Below, one piece after another: positions 35,632 through 43,350 of a stretch of 64,000 nucleotides of DNA. A program made the translations under genes and the position numbers. The stretch is from Kribbella sp. CA-293567. Its GTDB lineage: Bacteria; Actinomycetota; Actinomycetes; Propionibacteriales; Kribbellaceae. The notes beneath the pieces are model-generated. The model saw only the letters and a program-made list of their open reading frames with translations, searched no databases and was not told where the DNA came from. The DNA lies in assembly GCF_027627575.1 (NCBI RefSeq), contig NZ_CP114065.1, positions 4,464,001-4,528,000 of the forward strand, read 5' to 3'. The first letter of the stretch is position 1. Each line of letters opens with the position of its first letter.

Positions 35632-37313
35632 TTCGCCTCCTCGACCAGTTCGTTCTCGATGGCCACCGCGAGCTCCTCGTCCTCTTCGTGGAACTCCAGC
35701 TGCCGTCGCCTGCTGGCCACCAGCCCCTCGGGCCGGAACCGCATCATCAGCACCAGCAGCAACCCGAACAGCAGCAGCCGGTACTCCGAGAAGAACCGCA
35801 GCTTCTCCGGCAGCAGCTTCAGGATGGTCGCGCCCAGCAGCACGCCGGCGATGGTGCCCATACCGCCGAGCACGACCGCCGCGAGCAGGAACGCCGACTC
35901 CAGGAAGATGTACTGGTCGGGGCTGACGGCAACGTCCTGGTGCGCCTTGATCGTGCCGGCCAGACCGGCCAGGAACGCACCGATCACGAACGCCAGGATC
36001 TTCAGCCCGAAGACGTTCACGCCCATCGCCTCGGCGGCCTTCTCGTCCTCGCGGATGGCGACCCAGCCGCGGCCGATCCGGCTGTCGTTCAGCCGGGCGA
36101 AGACCAGGATGACGAAGCCGATCAGGATCAGCAGCAGGAAGTAGTAGTTCGAGAAGCGGCCGAGCTCGAGGCCGGCGACGGTGTGCTCGTCGCCGAAGTT
36201 GAAGCTGCCGACCTGGAGCTCCGGGATGGCGGGGATACCGTTCGGGCCGTTGGTCAGCAGCGGACCGTTGGTGCCGTCCAGGTTGAACATCGCCAGCCGG
36301 AAGATCTCACCGAAGCCCAGCGTCACGATGGCCAGGTAGTCACCCGAGACCCGCAGCGTCGGCGAACCGATGATCAGGCCCAGGGTGGCGGCCACGCAGC
36401 CACCGATCAGTACCACGACCGGGAACGGCGGGTGCCAGTCGATGGTCGCGAACGCCGACTCCGACAGCATCGCGGCGACGTACGCGCCGGAGCCGAGGAA
36501 GGCGATGTAGCCCAGGTCGAGCAGACCGGCCAGACCGACGACGATGTTCAGGCCCATCGCGGTGGCCGCGAAGATCAGCACCTGGGTCGCGATCGACATG
36601 TTCGCGTCCGACCCGCCCTGGGTGAAGGGGAAGAAGAACGCCACCGCGAAGGCGGCCAGTGTCAGCACCTTCTTGTGCCGCTGCGCGACGTGGCCGAACC
36701 AGCTCATCACCCCGGTCCGGAACAGCACCGTGATCACGCCGCCGATGAAGACCAGGCAGAGCACGAACGACCAGGCGTCGGTCAGGCCCAGCGAGAACGC
36801 GGCGCCGAACAGGATCGCCGCCATCATCAGCGAGATGGCGAGGATCTCCACCCAGCCGGGCAGTCTCGCCCGGCTGAGGTCGTGCAACTGCCGCAGCGGC
36901 AGCATCCGCGAACCGACCAGCAGCAGGAGCGCGCCGGCCAGGCTGACGTAGCCACCCGGGTTGACGTTGATCAGCCCGTCGGACTCCAGCGAGATGGCGG
37001 CCAGCACCATCACCATGTACAGCGTCAGCACCAGGCCGAGCACCCGCAGGCCCAGGGTCGCGTCCAGCCAGCGGCCGAGCCCGTTCTGCAACGGGCCCTT
37101 CTCGGCCAGCAGCAGGATCAGCGCCAGCACCGCCAGGATGATCGTGAGGATCTGCAGCGAGCCGGGGAAGAAGTTGATCGACAGGTCGCCGAGGATCGAA
37201 CCGTCGTAGCTCCACGACAGGAACGATCCGGCGATCACCAGCGCCACACCGGCCAGGCCGAGCGGCCAGGCCGCGGTCGGCGCGGGGGTGCGCGTGGTCA
37301 GGTCGTTGCTCAT
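35628..37313 (-). CDS. livM: Branched-chain amino-acid ABC transporter permease LivM with long N-terminal membrane extension
   Basis: 561 residues, well above the roughly 330-420 usual for LivM. The first 225 residues contain about six extra helices (from AAWPLGLAGVALVIAGSFL onward). The LivM core starts around ATQVLIFAATAMGLNIVVG, includes GYIAFLGSGAYVAAML and the ATPase coupling loop GRGWVAIREDEKAAEAMG, and ends RFRPEGLVASRRR, after which comes an acidic tail. It pairs with LivH to form the channel. Both ends overlap neighbours by ATGA. Long LivM proteins occur in other actinobacteria. Confidence 0.93.
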   Translation of the reverse strand: MSNDLTTRTPAPTAAWPLGLAGVALVIAGSFLSWSYDGSILGDLSINFFPGSLQILTIILAVLALILLLAEKGPLQNGLGRWLDATLGLRVLGLVLTLYMVMVLAAISLESDGLINVNPGGYVSLAGALLLLVGSRMLPLRQLHDLSRARLPGWVEILAISLMMAAILFGAAFSLGLTDAWSFVLCLVFIGGVITVLFRTGVMSWFGHVAQRHKKVLTLAAFAVAFFFPFTQGGSDANMSIATQVLIFAATAMGLNIVVGLAGLLDLGYIAFLGSGAYVAAMLSESAFATIDWHPPFPVVVLIGGCVAATLGLIIGSPTLRVSGDYLAIVTLGFGEIFRLAMFNLDGTNGPLLTNGPNGIPAIPELQVGSFNFGDEHTVAGLELGRFSNYYFLLLILIGFVILVFARLNDSRIGRGWVAIREDEKAAEAMGVNVFGLKILAFVIGAFLAGLAGTIKAHQDVAVSPDQYIFLESAFLLAAVVLGGMGTIAGVLLGATILKLLPEKLRFFSEYRLLLFGLLLVLMMRFRPEGLVASRRRQLEFHEEDEELAVAIENELVEEAK

Positions 37314-38626
37314 GCGCGGTCCACCACCCTTGCTCCGAGAAGACCTTGCGGCCGGAAGACCAGTACCAGGATCAGGATGGCGAAGGCCCAGACGTCCTTC
37401 CAGGAACTACCGCCGAACTGACCGGGGATGTACTGCGTGGCGAGGGTCTCGACCACGCCGAGCACCAGACCACCCAGCAGGGCGCCCTGGATGTTGCCGA
37501 TCCCGCCCAGCACGGCGGCGGTGAACGCCTTCAGGCCGGCCAGGAAGCCCATCCGGAACTCGATGTTGTTGTTCTGGAAGCCTTGCGAGATCCCCGCCAC
37601 CGCGGCCAGCGCCGCGCCGAGCGCGAAGGCGACCACGATGATCCGGTCGACGTTGATCCCCATCAGCCGGGCGGTGTCCGGGTCCTGCGAGACCGCCTGC
37701 ATGCCCCGGCCGAGCCGGGTGCGGTTGATGAAGTACCACAGCAGCACCGAGCAGATCGCCAGCGCCAGGATCGTGAAGACCGCCGAGCGCTGGATGGTGA
37801 CGCCGCCGACCTGGAGGGCCTGGCCGGTCACCACGTCGATCTGCGGGAACGGGATCCGCTGCTTCGCGCTGGGCCACTCGATGGAGGCGATCAGTTCCTT
37901 GTAGATCAGCCAGCCGAGTTCCATCAGCACCGTCGACACCGCGGTGATCGCGACCAGTGACCTGGTCAGCGCCTGCGAACGCGTGGCGCCGCCCCGAAGG
38001 CGGGCGACCAGGAAGCCGGCCGCCGTACCGAGCACGACACCGCCGACGACGACACCGGCCGAGACCAGGAACGACAGGTCGGGAGCCGACAGCCGGGCAC
38101 CGGCCCAGATCACGGTGGCGACCACCGCGGCCACGATCAGCGGCTCACGGTCCTGCCACTTGGTGATCGGGTGGTTCAGCGACACGGTGGTGAGCCGGGC
38201 GGCGACCACCCAGGCCACGCCGACCGAGAGCGCCACCAGCACCGGCACGGTCCAGTTCGGGCGTTCGTAGAAGATCCGGACGAACTCCTGCAGGAACACC
38301 GAGATGCCGATCGCGGTGATCAGCGGTGCCAGCCGTGGCGCGTTCCGCAGGGGACGGTACGCGACACGTTCCATCAGCACCGCGGTTCCCACCGAGGCGA
38401 TGACGGCACCGATCAGCATGACCGGCAGGATCCACAGGCCGGTCTGGCCGTCGAAGAACAACAGGTACGTCGTCAGTGCGCCGAACGCACCGATCATGAA
38501 GACCTCGCCATGGGCGAAGTTGATGAGCTGCACGATGCCGTAGACGACGGTGTACCCGACCGCGATCAAGGCGTACAGCGATCCGAGAGTCAGCCCGTTC
38601 ACGAGCTGCTGAAAGAACTGGTCCAC
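37310..38626 (-). CDS. livH: Branched-chain amino-acid ABC transporter permease LivH with internal insertion
   Basis: A 438-residue permease; typical LivH has about 290-310. The family start (FFQQLVNGLTLGSLYALIAV, FAHGEVFMIGAFGA) and the coupling loop (RGMQAVSQDPDTARLMGIN) are canonical, as is the end VFRPQGLLG. Between about residues 125 and 255 lies an extra block with three or four predicted helices (for example EPLIVAAVVATVIWAGARL) that splits the usual loop before VGGVTIQR. The GTG start has GGGAGG upstream. It is preceded by a hairpin after the binding-protein gene. Confidence 0.93.
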   Translation of the reverse strand: MDQFFQQLVNGLTLGSLYALIAVGYTVVYGIVQLINFAHGEVFMIGAFGALTTYLLFFDGQTGLWILPVMLIGAVIASVGTAVLMERVAYRPLRNAPRLAPLITAIGISVFLQEFVRIFYERPNWTVPVLVALSVGVAWVVAARLTTVSLNHPITKWQDREPLIVAAVVATVIWAGARLSAPDLSFLVSAGVVVGGVVLGTAAGFLVARLRGGATRSQALTRSLVAITAVSTVLMELGWLIYKELIASIEWPSAKQRIPFPQIDVVTGQALQVGGVTIQRSAVFTILALAICSVLLWYFINRTRLGRGMQAVSQDPDTARLMGINVDRIIVVAFALGAALAAVAGISQGFQNNNIEFRMGFLAGLKAFTAAVLGGIGNIQGALLGGLVLGVVETLATQYIPGQFGGSSWKDVWAFAILILVLVFRPQGLLGARVVDRA

Positions 38627-38663
38627 GTCGACCTCCCAACTGACTTAGTTTTCGACATGCCAC

Positions 38664-38693
38664 GGGGGTGGGACGTTTCGGCGTCCCACCCCC
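38664..38693 (-). terminator. Intergenic hairpin between the liv binding protein gene and livH
   Basis: GGGGGTGGGACG (38664-38675) and CGTCCCACCCCC (38682-38693) form a perfect 12-bp stem with loop TTTCGG, 17 bases after the binding-protein stop. It probably terminates part of the transcripts or protects the upstream mRNA end, giving more binding protein than permease. Confidence 0.75.
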
Positions 38694-38709
38694 GGGGTCA
38701 TGAGGTCGA

Positions 38710-39939
38710 CTACTTGGTCTCGAAGTCCTTGGTCTCGACCGTCGCCCACTTGGCGGCGTCGACCTTGTAGACGGTCAGCACCTTGGAAGTGGTGTCACCG
38801 TACTGGTCGAAGGAGACCTTGCCGGTGACGCCGTCGAAGGAGACCTTGCCGAGGGCATCGACGGTGGCCTGGCGGGCCGACTCGACGTCCTTGGCGTCCT
38901 TCAGGGAGGTCTTCAGTGCGTTGATGATCGCGTTGGCCGCGTCGTAGGAGTAGCCGCCGTACGCGGCGTAGGGCTCCTTGAAGCCGGCCGCGTTGTAGTC
39001 CTCGACGAACTTCTTGGCCGAGGGCAGCGTGTCGACCGGCGCACCGACCGAGGTGGCCAGGTCGTTGGTGCTGCTCTTACCACCCAGCTGGATGAACTTG
39101 GGGTCGTAGATGCCGTCGCCACCCATCAGCGGGACGTTCAGGCCGGCGGCCTTCATCTGCTGCGACAGCGGACCGGCCTGCGGGTACTCGCCGCCGTAGT
39201 ACACGGCCTGCGGGGCCGAGGGCTTGATCGCCGAGATGACCGCGGTGAACTGCGCGTCGTCGGGGTTGATGGTCTCGGCCGCTACGACCTGACCGCCCAG
39301 CTTCTTGAACTCTTCGGTGAAGGTGCCGGCCAGGCCCTGGCCGTACGCCTTCTTGTCGTGGATCGTGGCGACCTTGGTGATCTTGGCCGTCTCGAACAGG
39401 TAGCGCGCCGCGAACGGGCCCTGGACCGCGTCCGTGGTGCAGGTGCGGAAGTACGTCGGGTACGGCCGCTTCGGGTTCTTCTGCCAGTCGGCGCCCTGGG
39501 TCAGACCGGGGCCGGTGTTGGCCGGGGAGACCTGGACGATGTTCTTCGGCGCGAGGACCGGCTGGACCTGCTGGCTGGTGCTGGTGTTCAGGGTGCCGAC
39601 GACGCCGATCACGTTCGCGTCGGAGGCGAGCGCGGTGGCGGCGTTCTTGCCGACGTCGGGCTTGGCCTCGTCGTCCTTCGCGTCGACCTCGAGCTTCCAG
39701 CCCGGGATCGCGTTGCTGTCGTTGGCCTGCTTGACGGCCAGCTCGACCGAGTGCTGGATACCCAGACCCAGCGCCGACAGGTCTCCGGACAGAGGCGCGA
39801 TGACGCCGATCTTGGCGGTCTTCGTCGAGCTGTCGGAGCCACCACCGTTGTCGTCGCCGCTGCGTGAACCGCAGGCAGTCAGGGCCAACGACGCAACGAT
39901 CAGCGACGCGCCGACCCGTACTACGGAACGCTGCTGCAC
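38710..39939 (-). CDS. Branched-chain amino-acid ABC transporter substrate-binding lipoprotein
   Basis: About 409 residues. A signal peptide with lipobox LTAC at the N-terminus is followed by a Ser/Asp/Gly linker (GSRSGDDNGGG) and a periplasmic-binding fold of the Leu/Ile/Val type, starting KIGVIAPLSGDLSALGLGI and including VVGTLNTSTSQQVQPVL. GTG at 39939 is chosen: the ATG at 39951 is followed immediately by GGAGGA, which is the ribosome binding site for the GTG (five bases). First gene of the livF-H operon. Substrate could be branched-chain amino acids, amides or urea-like compounds. Confidence 0.94.
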   Translation of the reverse strand: MQQRSVVRVGASLIVASLALTACGSRSGDDNGGGSDSSTKTAKIGVIAPLSGDLSALGLGIQHSVELAVKQANDSNAIPGWKLEVDAKDDEAKPDVGKNAATALASDANVIGVVGTLNTSTSQQVQPVLAPKNIVQVSPANTGPGLTQGADWQKNPKRPYPTYFRTCTTDAVQGPFAARYLFETAKITKVATIHDKKAYGQGLAGTFTEEFKKLGGQVVAAETINPDDAQFTAVISAIKPSAPQAVYYGGEYPQAGPLSQQMKAAGLNVPLMGGDGIYDPKFIQLGGKSSTNDLATSVGAPVDTLPSAKKFVEDYNAAGFKEPYAAYGGYSYDAANAIINALKTSLKDAKDVESARQATVDALGKVSFDGVTGKVSFDQYGDTTSKVLTVYKVDAAKWATVETKDFETK

Positions 39940-40143
39940 TGTTCCTCCCATGTCTGGATAGTCCGAGCGAACCCCCGGACTCCCGCGAATGCCGCGAGCA
40001 CCCGCAGGTTAGACCTCCGGACGCACCACAAGCGAACGTCACGCAGCGTGTGTTGTGAGGTCGTTACCCCCGTAAGCAGCATGAGCACCAGTGACGACTG
40101 TTAACGCTGCTTCCGGGCCCGATCCGGGTGGACAGAGAGTGAT

Positions 40144-40725
40144 TCAGCCGTCACTACCCGCCTCGTCGACCACCAGCTCGGCGACCTGCCGCATGGAGAC
40201 TCTCTTGTCCATCGCGGTCTTCTGGATCCACCGGAACGAGTCCGGCTCGGACAGCCCGAACTTGGTCTGCAGCACCGACTTGGCCCGGTCGACCAGCTTG
40301 CGCGTCTCCAGCCGCTCCGACAGATCGGCGACCTCGCGCTCGAGCTCGGCCAGTTCGACGTACCGGGAAGCGGCGATCTCGATCGCCGGCAGCAGATCGG
40401 CTTTGGAGAACGGTTTCACCAGATAGGCCATCGCGCCCGCGTCCCGGGCCCGCTCGACCAGCTCGCGCTGCGAGAACGCCGTCAGCATCAGCACCGGCGC
40501 GATCCGCTCCCCCGCGATCTTCTCCGCCGCGCTCAACCCGTCCAGCTTCGGCATCTTGACGTCGAGGATCACCAGATCCGGCCGATGCTCGATCGCCAGC
40601 CGGATGGCCTCCTCGCCGTCCCCGGCCTGGCCGACCACGTCGTACCCCTCCTCGGCCAGCATCTCGGCCAGATCCATCCGGATCAGAGCTTCGTCCTCGG
40701 CAATCACGACCCGCTTAGCATTCAC
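40144..40725 (-). CDS. pdtaR: ANTAR-type response regulator, PdtaR-like
   Basis: A 193-residue two-domain regulator. The receiver (about 1-120) has the acidic pair at VVIAEDEALIRMDLAEML, the phospho-Asp in DLVILDVKMPKLDG, and Lys in MAYLVKPFSK. The C-terminal ANTAR domain (about 130-190) has LVDRAKSVLQTKFGLSEPDSFRWIQ, which binds tandem hairpins in mRNA and prevents termination. In actinobacteria it works with the PdtaS sensor kinase. The start chosen is GTG at 40725 (VNAKRVVIAEDE); GTG at 40734 is an alternative. Nearby on the same strand as the LAGLIDADG gene, 25 bases apart. Confidence 0.93.
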   Translation of the reverse strand: MNAKRVVIAEDEALIRMDLAEMLAEEGYDVVGQAGDGEEAIRLAIEHRPDLVILDVKMPKLDGLSAAEKIAGERIAPVLMLTAFSQRELVERARDAGAMAYLVKPFSKADLLPAIEIAASRYVELAELEREVADLSERLETRKLVDRAKSVLQTKFGLSEPDSFRWIQKTAMDKRVSMRQVAELVVDEAGSDG

Positions 40726-40750
40726 ACGCCTCACCTTATCGAGCCCGGCC

Positions 40751-41539
40751 TCAGCTCTTGCCGCCGACAAACCGATCCAGCGCGTCGACTCCCGCTCTAC
40801 GGCTGACGGCAACCACGTTCACCCGGGGCTTCCGCCAGGGAATACCCAATAAATCCAAGGCATCCGTGAGTATGTTCCGGATGTCGTCGGACTCGTTCGA
40901 GAACATGTAACGGATGTAGTGGTAGCGCTTCGTCCCACCATCCACCGTCGGCTTGCTCGCCCAGTTGACGAAGCGGCAGCCGTCCGAATGGAACAGCCCC
41001 CGCACCAGCTGTTCGGGGTACTTGGCAACTATCTCCTGCTGCCAGCCCGCCAGCTCGATCCTCCGCAGATGCTTCCGCCCCGGCCCATGCTGAGGAAACA
41101 GACACGGCCAGTGCTTCCACCGCACCTCGATCCGCGTATAGCTCGCCGTCTTACTGCCCCTCAGACACGGGCTACCCGTCGGCTTGACCATCCGCATCGT
41201 CGCGGCGATCTCCTGAGTCAACTCCGGATACCGATCGTCGTTCGCGATCTGGAGTGTGAACACTTCCCGTCGCGCCTCGGCAATGGACCCATCGCCCAGA
41301 TACCACCCCAACAGCAGCGCGTACGCCGCCTCATCGAGGTCGGCCCCATCGCACCGAGGACACGGCGTCGGCCGAAACCCTTGCCCCCTAGGCAGCCCCA
41401 GCTCCTGGTACTGCCGCCGCCACCGTTTGATCGTCTTGACCGCGACCTCATGAATCTGGGCGTTGACCCGGTCGCTCACCCCGGCGTCGGACATGCGCAA
41501 CGCGGAGTCGACGGTCTCCTGAGACCGAAAGTGCGGCAT
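40751..41539 (-). CDS. HTH-LAGLIDADG protein (homing-endonuclease-like, stand-alone)
   Basis: 262 residues. An N-terminal helix-turn-helix (about 8-45, with EVAVKTIKRWRRQY) is followed by one CPRC pair and two LAGLIDADG-type motifs, LLLGWYLGDGSI (about 76-87) and LVRGLFHSDGC (about 178-188). The catalytic-type aspartates D83 and D186 are retained. KHWPCLFPQHGPGRKH between them and the end LGIPWRKPR...VDALDRFVGG match a large actinobacterial family of unassigned role often annotated as transcriptional regulator. No intein splicing residues are present. The gene is complete, with an ATG start, between pdtaR and tRNA-Leu. Either DNA binding or cleavage is possible. Confidence 0.85.
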   Translation of the reverse strand: MPHFRSQETVDSALRMSDAGVSDRVNAQIHEVAVKTIKRWRRQYQELGLPRGQGFRPTPCPRCDGADLDEAAYALLLGWYLGDGSIAEARREVFTLQIANDDRYPELTQEIAATMRMVKPTGSPCLRGSKTASYTRIEVRWKHWPCLFPQHGPGRKHLRRIELAGWQQEIVAKYPEQLVRGLFHSDGCRFVNWASKPTVDGGTKRYHYIRYMFSNESDDIRNILTDALDLLGIPWRKPRVNVVAVSRRAGVDALDRFVGGKS

Positions 41540-41572
41540 ACCTCATGGTGGCGCCGGCCACCGACATTTCTG

Positions 41573-41655
41573 TGCCGGGTGTGGGATTCGAACCCACACG
41601 CCCTTGCGAGCAACGGATTTTGAGTCCGTCGTGTCTGCCATTCCACCAACCCGGC
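41573..41655 (-). tRNA. tRNA-Leu (anticodon CAA)
   Basis: An 83-base minus-strand cloverleaf. The acceptor stem is GCCGGGT/ACCCGGC with discriminator A, the anticodon stem is ACGGA/TCCGT with loop CTCAAAA (anticodon CAA, reads UUG), the T arm is GTGGG-TTCGAAT-CCCAC, and a long variable arm marks it as a class II tRNA. CCA is not encoded. Located between pyk and the LAGLIDADG gene. Confidence 0.95.
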
Positions 41656-41781
41656 GAGGTCGCAGAAGAACTTTAGCGGTACGAGGGCCGGATCCCGCTA
41701 TCGGCCCCTTCCCGATCCACCGTGTCGCGCCGGCTCCCTCATCACCAACTACTCTTAGTCACCCGCCGGCACGACGAACGA

Positions 41782-41815
41782 CCGAAGCGGCCGGTCGGGT
41801 GACCGGCCGCTTCGG
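41782..41815 (-). terminator. Terminator hairpin downstream of pyk
   Basis: CCGAAGCGGCCGGTC (41782-41796), loop GGGT, and GACCGGCCGCTTCGG (41801-41815) form a perfect 15-bp stem 19 bases after the pyk stop. It separates pyk from the tRNA gene on the same strand. Confidence 0.8.
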
Positions 41816-41833
41816 CTGTAGCTCTGGATCGGG

Positions 41834-43276
41834 TCAGTCGCGGTACGCCGGGGCTATGCCGCCGATGGCGTCGCCCATGCGGTGGACGCGCAGGGCGTTG
41901 GTGGAGCCGGGGATGCTGGGCGGGGAGCCGGCCACGATGACGACCAGGTCGCCCTTCTGCAGCTTGCCGAGTTCCAGCAGGCGCTGGTCGACCTGGCGGA
42001 CCATGTCGTCGGTGTGCTCGACGGTCGGGACGATGTGGGTCTCGATGCCCCAGACGACGCTCAGCCAGGCGCTGACCGACGGGACCGGGGTGAAGGCCAG
42101 GACCGGGATCTCGGTGCGGTAGCGGGCCAGGCGCAGGGCGGTGTCGCCACTCTGGGTGAAGGCGACCAGGTACTTCGCTTCCATTCGCTCGGCGACGTCG
42201 GCCGCCGCCTTGGCGATCACGCCGCCCTTGGTGCGGGGCTCCCAGTCGATCTCGGCGACCCGGCCGAGGCCGTGCTGCTCGGTCGACGCCACGATCCGGC
42301 CCATCGTCTTGACGGTCTCGATCGGGAACCGGCCGACGCTGGTCTCACCGGACAGCATCACCGCGTCGGCGCCGTCGAGGACGGCGTTGGCGACGTCGGA
42401 CGCCTCGGCCCGGGTCGGCCGCGGCGCGGAGATCATCGACTCCAGCATCTGGGTGGCGACGATCACCGGCTTCGCGTTCAGCCGGGCCTGGTCGATGATC
42501 AGCTTCTGCACCAGCGGGACCTCCTCCAGCGGGAGCTCCACGCCGAGGTCACCGCGGGCGACCATGAAGCCGTCGAAGGCCTCGATGATCTCGTCCAGGT
42601 TGGCGACCGCCTGCGGCTTCTCGATCTTGGCGATCACCGGCACCCGGTGACCCTCCTCCTGCATGATCTTGTGCACGGCCTGGATGTCGGCCGCGCGCTG
42701 CACGAACGACAGCGCGATCATGTCGGCCGGCAGGTGCAGCGCCCAGCGCAGGTCCTCCGCGTCCTTCTCGGACATCGCCGGCACACTCACCGTGACGCCT
42801 GGCAGGTTGATGCCCTTGTTGTTCGACACCGGGCCGCCGACCTGCACGCGGCAGATCACGTCGGTCTCGGTCACCTCCTCGGCGACCAGGGCGATGCGGC
42901 CGTCGTCGATGAGCAGCTGATCACCGGGGCTGACGTCGCCGGGCAGTCCGTGGTACGTCGTACCGCAGATGGTGACGTCACCGGGAACCTCCCGGTTGGT
43001 GATGGTGAAGCGCTCGCCGTAGGTCAGCGTGACCTTGCCTTCGGCGAACTCCGCCAGCCGGATCTTCGGGCCCTGCAGGTCGACGAGGATGCCGACGTTC
43101 TTGCCGGTCTCCTCTGCTGCAGCGCGAATCCGGTGGTAGATGCGCTCGTGCTCGGCGTGGGCGCCGTGGCTCAGGTTCAGCCGAGCGACGTCCATACCAG
43201 CTTGGACGAGTTCCAGGATGCGCTCCGGGGCGGCCGTAGCCGGGCCGAGCGTACAAACGATCTTTGCGCGACGCAC
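41834..43276 (-). CDS. pyk: Pyruvate kinase
   Basis: Catalyses the transfer of phosphate from phosphoenolpyruvate to ADP, the last step of glycolysis. The 480 residues begin RRAKIVCTLGPATAAPERI, with VARLNLSHG, the catalytic Lys in AKIEKPQAV, and the metal/substrate site FMVARGDLGVELPLEEVP followed by MLESMI and EASDVANAVLDGADAVMLSGE. The C-terminal regulatory domain ends with the HRMGDAIGG segment. Length is normal for a bacterial enzyme without the extra phosphotransferase domain. The start is GTG. Confidence 0.97.
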   Translation of the reverse strand: MRRAKIVCTLGPATAAPERILELVQAGMDVARLNLSHGAHAEHERIYHRIRAAAEETGKNVGILVDLQGPKIRLAEFAEGKVTLTYGERFTITNREVPGDVTICGTTYHGLPGDVSPGDQLLIDDGRIALVAEEVTETDVICRVQVGGPVSNNKGINLPGVTVSVPAMSEKDAEDLRWALHLPADMIALSFVQRAADIQAVHKIMQEEGHRVPVIAKIEKPQAVANLDEIIEAFDGFMVARGDLGVELPLEEVPLVQKLIIDQARLNAKPVIVATQMLESMISAPRPTRAEASDVANAVLDGADAVMLSGETSVGRFPIETVKTMGRIVASTEQHGLGRVAEIDWEPRTKGGVIAKAAADVAERMEAKYLVAFTQSGDTALRLARYRTEIPVLAFTPVPSVSAWLSVVWGIETHIVPTVEHTDDMVRQVDQRLLELGKLQKGDLVVIVAGSPPSIPGSTNALRVHRMGDAIGGIAPAYRD

Positions 43277-43299
43277 GTCACAAAACCCTACTCCTACAA

Positions 43300-43349
43300 G
43301 ACCACTGCGCCGGTGGTCCGCCCCCTGTTACTGCCCGGTCAACGACCGG
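43300..43349 (-). terminator. Two small hairpins between the metallophosphoesterase gene and pyk
   Basis: CCGGTC (43335-43340) and GACCGG (43344-43349) form a 6-bp stem with loop AAC immediately before the metallophosphoesterase stop codon in plus coordinates, that is just 3' of that gene. GACCAC and GTGGTC (43300-43305, 43313-43318) form a second stem upstream of pyk. Weak candidates for transcription termination. Confidence 0.35.
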
Positions 43350-43350
43350 T

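Noticed and set aside
39937..39951. ATG at 39951 as start of the liv binding protein
   Set aside because: GGAGGA directly after it is better explained as the ribosome binding site of the GTG at 39939, which begins the signal peptide.
40751..41539. Intein or group I intron endonuclease
   Set aside because: The LAGLIDADG motifs are in an independent gene with its own ATG and a helix-turn-helix; no splice-site Cys/His-Asn residues and no host gene are split.
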